A stretch of DNA of 26,344 bases from Girardia tigrina (Eukaryota > Platyhelminthes > Tricladida > Dugesiidae): NCBI GenBank assembly GCA_001938485.1, contig MQRK01219766.1, forward strand, positions 1,571 through 27,914, written 5' to 3'. The translations under genes and the position numbers were made by a program. The notes under the pieces were generated by a model. It made no database searches. It saw only the letters and a list, made by a program, of their open reading frames with translations, and was not told the DNA's origin. Each line of letters starts with the position of its first letter. The stretch's first letter is position 1. Positions 9,056 to 15,967 of the stretch are shown here, piece by piece.

Positions 9056-9356
9056 GACCAGATAAACAAAATTTGGAAAAACTTAGTGCCATAATAGAAA
9101 CAATGTGGTGGTATTATGCCGACAATTATGTAGAGAAAGAGAATTCCTCAATCATCGAACTAGAGAATTTTAGAAATGAATGTAAGCGTTGAATTATTTA
9201 CATTAAGCGAAATTTATTTTCTTTACAGTTTTTGACAAATATGGCCATAAATTTAAAGATTTGCCCAATTGGAAAAAGGTGTTAGAGCAGTGGAATAAGG
9301 ACAAACGAAAAACTCCCACTGTTCGCGCAATAATTTTAAATAAAACTCGTACAGAG
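9056..9356 (+). CDS. Exon A + intron + exon B module, copy 4 (best preserved)
   Basis: This copy has no in-frame stop. After acceptor TTTTTGTAG (about 9047-9055), exon A reads PDKQNLEKLSAIIETMWWYY and ADNYVEKENSSIIELENFRN, ending with phase 1 at 9181. Intron 9182-9228 is 47 bases, GTAAGCG...CTTTACAG. Exon B (9229-9356) reads FDKYGHKFKDLPNWKKVLEQ and WNKDKRKTPTVRAIILNKTR to a GTGAGA donor at 9357. The two exons give about 84 codons of a charged, Trp-containing, probably helical protein with no family I know. Upstream and downstream exons are not certain; no start or stop codon belonging to it was identified. Four or more decayed relatives lie within 4 kb. Confidence 0.5.
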
Positions 9357-9427
9357 GTGAGAACATCGACTGAATTAATTTGTTATTTTTATTAATTAAT
9401 TAATTAATATTATATCTATAATTCATG

Positions 9428-9428
<1 letters not shown>

Positions 9429-9472
<44 letters not shown>
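9429..9472. repeat. (TA)n microsatellite
   Basis: Over 20 uninterrupted TA units, with shorter TA runs around 9496-9507. Confidence 0.95.
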
Positions 9473-9477
<5 letters not shown>

Positions 9478-9694
9478 ATTGGTGCCGTTTTAGATATATA
9501 TATATAGTTATAGTTATTTTTTAAATTTCTAAATAAAACATTTGTTTAAATAATCATAATTAATTTTACTGAACTTAAAATTTAAAATGTCTTTACAATC
9601 GAAAAAAATTGATAATAAAATTTTGGAAGTATTATATCAGTAAATTTTTTAAGGTTCATTCGTGTTTTTTAATTATTCGAATTCTTTTGTAGAC

Positions 9695-9757
9695 GTTATC
9701 AACCAAATAAAAATTAGACAGGGAGTATTGGTGCCATTATAGAAACGATGTTATGGT
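9695..9757 (+). pseudogene. Exon A, truncated copy 5
   Basis: After TTTTGTAGAC the sequence reads RYQPNKN, stop, TGSIGAIIETML, matching the first half of exon A copy 3. It then breaks off inside the ATGTTATGGTA stretch and joins directly to the importin-alpha segment. The exon A end and exon B are missing, so the join marks a deletion or recombination point. Confidence 0.5.
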
Positions 9758-10079
9758 AAATAGGGATAAAATGTAAGAAGGGCAGGAACGTCGATATCTA
9801 ATGCATGCGTTTAACGCCCTTCACCACTTAACAAAACGTCTGCACCGACCAGCAGTGTCGCATCAACCTGTGCTGGGCGCTCGCGTACGCTAGCGACAGC
9901 CGGCACGAAGTCATCGAATTCATCATCGAGCACGGCATCCACAAGTTAGTATGCAAGATGCTGGGCTCCTGCGGCGATGGCAACGTCGAGGTCGTGATCC
10001 CGTGTCTCCAGATCATCGGGAACGTGATCAGGAACACCAAAGAAATTGAACCGATTGATATAGACTTACTAGAGGTTTG
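9756..10079 (+). pseudogene. Importin-alpha ARM-repeat fragment, copy 2
   Basis: Duplicate of 8047-8335. It reads QCRINLCWALAYASDSRHEV, IEFIIEHGIHKLVCKMLGSC, EVVIPCLQIIGNVIRN, then TKEIEPIDIDLLEV before a stop at 10077. The first two thirds follow the importin-alpha ARM pattern; here the second repeat keeps IIGNV, where copy 1 has IINNVAAGT and then a stop. Differences between the copies (for example LLSCDD versus LGSCGD) include many amino-acid changes, so at least one has drifted without constraint. G and C are strongly enriched relative to flanks. Alternative: another ARM-repeat protein; the CWALxYxSD string favours importin alpha. Confidence 0.68.
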
Positions 10080-10195
10080 ATCGTTGTATATAAATCAAAA
10101 TGAGCATATGTTGGCTATGTTTTTAGATGATAATTACTTCAGTGCCATAATATTCATGTCATTAAGAGGCTCATTAAAGTCTAGAATGTGATATC

Positions 10196-10423
10196 ATGGA
10201 AAAAATATCAGACGATTTAAGAATGGTCAAGGGATTCTTTTCAACACGTTGGGAATTCGCGGGAGGGAAAATGGAGAAGAATGGGCTTCCCGACCATTGC
10301 CTTCGACGGGAAGTCGTAGTAGAAATTGGACTTGATATTTTCGAAAAAATATCAAAGGATTTAAAAATAACAATTGAAGTTGATGGTCGTAATGATCACT
10401 ATTTTATTATTGATCAAGTCTGA
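10196..10423 (+). CDS. Nudix-box ORF with altered catalytic residues
   Basis: Open from ATG 10196 to TGA 10423, 75 codons. Residues about 19-50 read RWEFAGGKMEKNGLPDHCLR then REVVVEIGLDI, which fits the Nudix box Gx5Ex7REUxEExGU and the preceding WEFPGGK of MutT-like pyrophosphohydrolases that cleave damaged nucleotides. Two of the metal-binding glutamates are changed: the Glu six after the first Gly is Gly (KNG in place of PGE), and the first of the EE pair is Val (REVVVE in place of REVxEE). The family is about 130 residues, so the N-terminal strands are missing or lie in an unrecognised upstream exon. Catalysis is unlikely as written. The C-terminal ITIEVDGRNDHYFIIDQV is plausible for the next strands. 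Same strand as its neighbours. Confidence 0.5.
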   Translation: MEKISDDLRMVKGFFSTRWEFAGGKMEKNGLPDHCLRREVVVEIGLDIFEKISKDLKITIEVDGRNDHYFIIDQV

Positions 10424-10441
10424 TATTTTTTGCCATTATAG

Positions 10442-10705
10442 CGAAAAAATCCTATATATGAGCACATCAATACAACAATACAATATTAATACGAATCTTT
10501 CCAGACGCATGACGCCAATTCTCATTTTGGAACAAATGAAAGAAAAACTGTCACACGATATATGGAGGACATATATCGATCCACCAAGTTAGTGCACTTA
10601 TATTTCCCCATTAAATTATCAAATGAATTTTCAGCAACAGCGATTATCGGCAACAAATTCAAAGATGAAGTGTTATTCGATTCTCTCGATATAAAAAAAT
10701 ATTAA
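10442..10705 (+). CDS. Two 3'-terminal exons of an unidentified gene
   Basis: After an acceptor-like CCATTATAG (10441) the frame EKILYMSTSIQQYNINTNLS, then RRMTPILILEQMKEKLSHDI and WRTYIDPP, runs to a donor GTTAGT at 10588. Intron 10588-10634 is 47 bases and ends AATTTTCAG. The phase-1 join continues as TTAIIGNKFKDEVLFDSLDI, KKY and TAA at 10705. Both exons are free of stops, the junction keeps the frame, and a T-rich A/T tail follows, so this looks like the true end of a gene. It follows the Nudix-box ORF by only 18 bases and could be the same gene after an intron. No domain recognised. Confidence 0.45.
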
Positions 10706-10963
10706 TAAATTTTAAAAAATAATAATTTTATTTGAATTTTATTAAAATATTAGTATTTGAAAAGATAGTTAAATTAGGAAAAAAGTAGAAAGTTTAATAT
10801 AATATCGGGAGAGCTAATTAGTTGAATTCGCTGATCAAATTTCAAAAATTATTTGGAATTGAAAATTCTAAAATTAATTAGAATGATAATGAAATATTTC
10901 AAATTGGAATTTTAAAATATTCTTTATAAATTCATTTGGTTTAAAATATTATTTTAGTAGAAA

Positions 10964-11197
10964 AATGAGTCGATCAAAACAGAACAGATAAATCAGTATT
11001 TTAAAAAATAATTATTTTATTTGAATTTTATTAAAATATTTATTGATATTCGTGAAATAAAACGATACTTCGGTAAGGTGAATGAGTCGATCAAAACAGA
11101 ACAGATAAATCAGTATTTTAAAAAATAATTATTTTATTTGAATTTTATTAGAATATTTATTGATATTCGTGAAATAAAACGATACTTCGGTAAGGTG
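10964..11197. repeat. 117-base tandem duplication, two copies
   Basis: Units 10964-11080 and 11081-11197, each starting AATGAGTCGATCAAAACAGA, differ by about one base (TTAAAA versus TTAGAA). A shorter related piece occurs at about 10707-10755. The right unit runs directly into the open fragment at 11195. Confidence 0.93.
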
Positions 11198-11316
11198 AAT
11201 ATCAACCTTCGATACTGGACGCTCGTTCTATCGCAATCGCTGATTTCGTGAATTTCCTATCGGCTTATGAGAAATCCGTACAGAAAATTCCCAATACTCA
11301 CAAGGATACCGATTAA
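11195..11316 (+). pseudogene. Unidentified 3'-terminal coding fragment
   Basis: The frame EYQPSILDARSIAIADFVNF then LSAYEKSVQKIPNTHKDTD is open to TAA 11314-11316, after a TAA just upstream. The string is strongly protein-like, richer in G and C than its surroundings, and resembles the C-terminal end of a conserved cellular protein, but I cannot place it. The second 117-base repeat unit has replaced whatever preceded it. Confidence 0.4.
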
Positions 11317-11335
11317 TAATATTAATATTGATTCG

Positions 11336-11340
<5 letters not shown>

Positions 11341-11387
<47 letters not shown>

Positions 11388-12330
11388 TTATATAATAGTA
11401 ATNNNNNNNNNNNNNNNNNNNNNNNNNNNNNNNNNNNNNNNNNNNNNNNNNNNNNNNNNNNNNNNNNNNNNNNNNNNNNNNNNNNNNNNNNNNNNNNNNN
11501 NNNNNNNNNNNNNNNNNNNNNNNNNNNNNNNNNNNNNNNNNNNNNNNNNNNNNNNNNNNNNNNNNNNNNNNNNNNNNNNNNNNNNNNNNNNNNNNNNNNN
11601 NNNNNNNNNNNNNNNNNNNNNNNNNNNNNNNNNNNNNNNNNNNNNNNNNNNNNNNNNNNNNNNNNNNNNNNNNNNNNNNNNNNNNNNNNNNNNNNNNNNN
11701 NNNNNNNNNNNNNNNNNNNNNNNNNNNNNNNNNNNNNNNNNNNNNNNNNNNNNNNNNNNNNNNNNNNNNNNNNNNNNNNNNNNNNNNNNNNNNNNNNNNN
11801 NNNNNNNNNNNNNNNNNNNNNNNNNNNNNNNNNNNNNNNNNNNNNNNNNNNNNNNNNNNNNNNNNNNNNNNNNNNNNNNNNNNNNNNNNNNNNNNNNNNN
11901 NNNNNNNNNNNNNNNNNNNNNNNNNNNNNNNNNNNNNNNNNNNNNNNNNNNNNNNNNNNNNNNNNNNNNNNNNNNNNNNNNNNNNNNNNNNNNNNNNNNN
12001 NNNNNNNNNNNNNNNNNNNNNNNNNNNNNNNNNNNNNNNNNNNNNNNNNNNNNNNNNNNNNNNNNNNNNNNNNNNNNNNNNNNNNNNNNNNNNNNNNNNN
12101 NNNNNNNNNNNNNNNNNNNNNNNNNNNNNNNNNNNNNNNNNNNNNNNNNNNNNNNNNNNNNNNNNNNNNNNNNNNNNNNNNNNNNNNNNNNNNNNNNNNN
12201 NNNNNNNNNNNNNNNNNNNNNNNNNNNNNNNNNNNNNNNNNNNNNNNNNNNNNNNNNNNNNNNNNNNNNNTATATATATATATATATATATATAATTATT
12301 ATATAATAGTAATATATATGTGACTGGGTC
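11341..12330. repeat. TA microsatellites enclosing an 868-base assembly gap
   Basis: (TA)n at 11341-11382 is followed by ATAATTATTATATAATAGTAAT and then unknown bases 11403-12270. On the far side, (TA)n at 12271-12293 is followed by the same ATAATTATTATATAATAGTAAT string. The repeated flank suggests the scaffolder left the same locus on both sides of the gap, or that the gap holds more of a TA-rich repeat. No protein should be called through it. Confidence 0.9.
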
Positions 12331-12349
12331 ACTACATATTTTAATTTTA

Positions 12350-12985
12350 GATCGAGGAAATGAAAAACAATGCGGAGCAAGAACAACCAAGTCAACTGCA
12401 ACCCGATGAAATGTTAGTTTCAACAGACCTGAGGATGATCGAACTGAGTTTCGAATTCTAGCATCGGTACGACATGGTCGTTCAGAAACTATATGAACTA
12501 CAGAATGGTGCCGCAGAAGTAATGATCATTATTGGTTTTTTATTCTAATTAATACTTGTGAATTATTCCAGACGTATGAGTAGCGATATCTGGAATTGTG
12601 AGTGCCCTTTATTTGATATTTGTCACATATATAATGAATATCTTTCAAGGGTGGACGATCGAGCGCTTCAAAAAATAAATATTCCCCATTACAACCAATT
12701 AATTGGTTTTTGTCAAAAATTATGAAAACATTGATGCGCCTGTTGAGGCCAGAAGAAGGGCAATGGGCATCATTACAAGGATAGCCCAGTTCGGCGTCGA
12801 TCGTGTAAAGAATCCCATGGGTAAATTCATTTGGTTTAGCGCCATAAAATACGCGCTGATCTCTCGTGATTTCAGACAAGCAATAACAGATGACGATCAA
12901 TTACACAATCAACCGGATGGTGAGGTCCCTCAATTTGGAAGAGGCTAGCATTCGTCAACTAAAGAGAGAGCCGGGCCCGGTAAGA
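12350..12985 (+). pseudogene. Unidentified multi-exon fragment with four splice junctions
   Basis: Blocks in order: IEEMKNNAEQEQPSQLQPDE, then a segment homologous to 8549-8735 (MIELSFEF, one stop, RYDMVVQKLYELQNGAAE). Introns: 12519-12571 (53 bases, GTAATG...TTCCAG), 12598-12649 (52 bases, GTGAGT...TCAAG) and 12821-12875 (55 bases, GTAAAT...TTTCAG). Between the last two the frame APVEARRRAMGIITRIAQFG and VDRVKNPM is open. The final exon (12876-12979) has the frame TINYTINRMVRSLNLEEASI and RQLKREPGP, ending at GTAAGAA. The minus strand is open for 123 codons across 12529-12900, but it runs through these conserved introns and is judged a shadow. Frames do not chain cleanly across every junction, so the gene is decayed or the junctions are partly wrong. 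Function unknown. Confidence 0.42.
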
Positions 12986-13109
12986 ATGAAGACAAATAAT
13001 TATAATACTGATATAAATAATTATTATACTAATTATAATAGTATAATAATATTTATATAAAAAATTATTATACTGAAATATTAACATTTAAAAGACAATT
13101 TAATAAAGA

Positions 13110-13232
13110 AAAAATGGTCACATAAGCTCATTATTCCTAAAATCGAAATGCAAGACTTTTTTAGCATCCCAAAAAAATATAAATCAAGTGTTATTTTAAA
13201 AAGTTTCCCTGATGTTAAAAATTATCCCGAAA
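13110..13232 (+). pseudogene. Upstream part of the sequence duplicated at 13233
   Basis: One frame reads WSHKLIIPKIEMQDFFSIPK, KYKSSVILKSFPDVKNYPE and runs on into the duplicated segment as ILIFKCTNEFHLQS. The second copy of that segment lacks this part, because it is joined there to the PolB fossil. The order PEILIF...NEYE(Y/F)K..VCVEKID.YKC...W.FDQFV is weakly like the C-terminal half of a ubiquitin-specific protease domain. Confidence 0.25.
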
Positions 13233-14393
13233 TTTTAATTTTTAAGTGCACAAATGAATTTCATTTACAAAGTTAATCATCTAGTGAAGAATATCGACCA
13301 AGCCATTAGTTTAAAAGGCAACGAATATGAATTTAAAGGGATGGTTTGTGTAGAAAAAATTGATTTTTATAAATGTAGTTTTCTGAATTCTGAAGAAATA
13401 ACAATATTTTAGTTATTAAAGAACAAGATTTTAAATATTGTGTGAATATCAAAAATAAGACATGGAATTTCGATCAGTTTGTAGAAGTATATATAGGGAT
13501 TGTTAAAGAAACTTATATTTTTATGCTTATTAAAAGCAGATCAAGTGATAAGAAATTCGGCAAATAAAAAGATTGATATTTGAACAAAATTTGATGGAAA
13601 TCTTGATTTATGGATATTTAAAAAATTGGTCAACTATTTTTTGAAAATTTCCTTTTTAATTATGTTTTTTTAAAGAACATGAGACTCAAAAAACACGACT
13701 CTAATGTAATTAAAAACTTTTCACCATATCTTTTTTTAAAGATTCTAATTTATAAATATGAACTTAGCACAAAATTATCACGTAAATTATAATTCTTTGC
13801 TTAACAGTATATACCTATTTTAAATATTTAATTGAATTTTTTTGATACTTAATAAATTATTATTTATTAATTGCTTTTATGAATATATTTCTGTATTTTG
13901 CAGATTTATTTCAACCTTTTAATAACTTATAATTATTTTTACATTTATTGAATTACGATTAAAAAACATGGTATAAGGAATTTTTCGGGAAAAATCAATT
14001 AAAAATAGCTATTATGGGCACAATATTTAAATCCCATAATAAAATTATGAAAATTCTTGATAAATATGTTCGCACCGTGCAACTTTTATTAAAATATTTG
14101 AATTACAACCAATCTTCTAAATTTACTACGTGTCGTTTTTTCAGAAAGATAATAAGTCTAGAAATCACAAATATTGAGATTGCACTATCCATTAATTCTT
14201 AAAAATAATACAAAGTTTAATGTTATTTTTACAGATGGCCGCTGATTAGACTGCGTTTTGTTAAAAAAATTAAAACACCTTTTAATGAAACAACAATATA
14301 TTAGTAATCGAGAATATATTTACTTCGATGAAGATATAATGCGCATTGAATTTACGGAAGATCAATTATGCCATTATCTCAACACACTAGTAT
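13233..14393 (+). repeat. Segmental duplication, copy 1 (about 1.16 kb)
   Basis: Matches 23393-24815 in the same orientation at roughly 95% identity by eye. It starts TTTTAATTTTTAAGTGCACA and ends near CTCAACACACTAGTA. It contains a broken version of the 67-codon ORF at 23437, the 62-codon ORF at 14014, and a third open stretch at about 14249-14417. Relative to copy 2 it lacks the MITE, so it shows the site before insertion. Confidence 0.95.
14014..14202 (+). CDS. Small hypothetical ORF, 62 codons, duplicated
   Basis: Open from ATG 14014 to TAA 14202: MGTIFKSHNKIMKILDKYVR, TVQLLLKYLNYNQSSKFTTC and RFFRKIISLEITNIEIALSI. It is kept at full length in the second duplication copy with two conservative changes (K to Q, S to N). 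It has a basic, helical, Leu/Ile-rich composition. The CTAAATTTACTACG...TTTTTTCAG pattern near 14117-14142 could be read as an intron end, so the frame may be incidental. No family recognised. Confidence 0.35.
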   Translation: MGTIFKSHNKIMKILDKYVRTVQLLLKYLNYNQSSKFTTCRFFRKIISLEITNIEIALSINS

Positions 14394-14417
14394 ATTTGGT
14401 AGACTTAAAAAGTGAAT
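14249..14417 (+). CDS. Small open stretch, possible exon
   Basis: After an acceptor-like TATTTTTACAG (about 14225-14235), the frame runs DCVLLKKLKHLLMKQQYISN, REYIYFDEDIMRIEFTEDQL and CHYLNTLVYLVDLKSE to TAG 14417. ATG 14285 may be a start. In the second copy the acceptor AG is altered and the MITE interrupts the frame, so only this copy could be coding. Function unknown. Confidence 0.35.
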
Positions 14418-14736
14418 AGATTCAGAGAAGAATGCTGTATAAATTAATTATACATGATAGATTTTTATGAATTAAAATAAATTTAGATGAATTATTAAAC
14501 TAAAAAAACGATTATTTTAATAGCAAAATATTAAAATTAAATCGTATAAATAAAAGAATACATCTATTATGTATATTTGGACTCTTAATGTCTAAAGATA
14601 TGTTATAATGTGTGTAATAACGAAAATATTAAAATATATTTGGTGTAATAATTAATAACACAAAAATATCGAGATTTTGTTGTTTTTTATAGTCACTATT
14701 CATTTATATAAAGAAAAAAGTTATAGATAGATGAAG
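14418..14736. other. AT-rich spacer
   Basis: Very AT-rich, no gene seen. It separates copy 1 of the segmental duplication from the hairpin. Confidence 0.5.
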
Positions 14737-14885
14737 AATATTGAGAAAAGTATAAATTTTATAATAATAAACATAAAAATTAAAATAAAACAAAAACAAC
14801 AGATAAATAGTTTGTTCTTGTTGTTCTTGTTTTATTTTCATTTTTATGTGATTATTATTATAAAATTTATACTTTTCTCAATATT
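14737..14885. repeat. Long inverted repeat (hairpin), arms about 65 bases
   Basis: Left arm 14737-14801 (AATATTGAGAAAAGTATAAA...) and right arm 14822-14885 (...TTTATACTTTTCTCAATATT) are reverse complements with only a few mismatches and one two-base indel, around a loop of about 20 bases. It may be a foldback MITE without obvious target-site duplication, or a transcribed hairpin. An ORF of 71 codons spans it but only reflects the palindrome. Confidence 0.9.
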
Positions 14886-15340
14886 TTTATATTTTATATA
14901 TATTTATTTTGAATGGTTTATCGAAAAACAACATATTAATATTTAAAATTATATAAAATCCTTTTAATTTGTATTTAAACATATCAATTTTAGTCTCTTT
15001 ATTGTAAATAATTTTAGTAAAACATTATTAAATTGGATTAATTTAACGTTTTTTCCATGGGTTGATCAATGTAAAAAATTTCCCTCGAGAAATAATTAAA
15101 AAAACATTAAAATCAACTAGGTTTTATATCTCTTAATTAGTGCTTTCCAAAGACTATACTTATTATTATAAAATAGTAAAATTCCTTTAGAATTAATGCC
15201 CAAAAAAACACTTAGTTTTTTATTCATGTGGTAAATTACTTTGTATACATGTTTAGTAGGACATACTTCAACCATTTCACTGAGTCCGCTATTACACGAG
15301 AGGAGGGGACCTTTCGTAACCCTGTGTCCCCGAATGGGTA
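14886..15340. other. AT-rich spacer passing into a GC-richer block
   Basis: No gene recognised up to about 15270. At 15285-15340 the sequence becomes richer in G and C (GAGGAGGGGACCTTTCGTAA...), which may be part of the repeat that follows, though its partner at 19150 no longer matches there. Confidence 0.4.
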
Positions 15341-15616
15341 CCTTACCGCAGACAGTTAATGTTTTAGCCCGTTAGTTTTGAGTCATGTGCTCTATCATTT
15401 TTGAGTAAACTAAGCATACGTTGTCCCTCACCCCGTATGGTTGACTACAATGTAGGACCAACATGTATACCTTGCCACGTCTGACAGAGTTAACATCATG
15501 ATAGCAAGTAACGAGCAATTAAAATATCGGAATATCCAATATATTCCACGGTTCGCTAATCCCGATTCGTACTATTTAAAGTTGTACTAATCCACAACTG
15601 TGCCTCGAACCCGAAT
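15341..15616 (-). repeat. 280-base interspersed repeat, copy A (inverted)
   Basis: The reverse complement of this interval matches 18864-19148 at about 80-85% by eye, including CACAGTTGTGGATTAGTACA, GAATCGGGATTAGCGAACCG and GTCCTACATTGTAGTCAACC. It is distinctly less AT-rich than its flanks. No long open frame is conserved in both copies and no target-site duplication or TG...CA ends were seen, so its class (SINE-like, LTR piece or other) is open. Confidence 0.88.
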
Positions 15617-15967
15617 GTGTTATCAAAAGAATAACTCACACCTATATTAAACTACGCGCCCTAGCAATATTATTTAAAATACATTTTTTATTTTGAACAG
15701 GTACTATTTGTTTTCTTAATATTTACAAATAACCTTTTTAATTAATTTTGAGTGGTTTTTCTTGGCAAATATAATTTATTATAATTTAGAAATCAGATTA
15801 TAAATACAAAAATAATTTGCAAATAATATCAAAGAATATTTTATCAATTGATTATTTTTTTGGATATTTCATCATAGAATCACCTAAAATAATGTGCAAA
15901 TATGTTTAATATCTATATTATAAAAGCAATAAAATAAAGTACACTACTCAAAGTTAAATTATTGAAT
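15617..15967. other. Spacer downstream of the tRNase Z relic
   Basis: AT-rich, no gene seen. It should contain the 3' end signals of the minus-strand tRNase Z gene; AATAAA-like strings occur on both strands by composition alone. Confidence 0.4.

Noticed and set aside
11341-12423. Minus-strand frames of 337-360 codons
   Set aside because: They pass through unknown bases and TA repeats; most of the protein is undetermined.
12529-12900. Minus-strand open frame of 123 codons
   Set aside because: It overlaps plus-strand introns and exons that are conserved in the copy at 8550-8735, and it is not conserved there itself.
14731-14946. Plus-strand ORF of 71 codons with hydrophobic second half
   Set aside because: It lies on the hairpin; the Phe/Leu/Ile stretch is only the reverse complement of the Lys/Asn stretch, not a membrane protein.
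15270-15660. Possible rRNA or structured RNA because of higher GC
   Set aside because: No rRNA, tRNA or snRNA signature is recognisable, and the inverted second copy points to an interspersed repeat.
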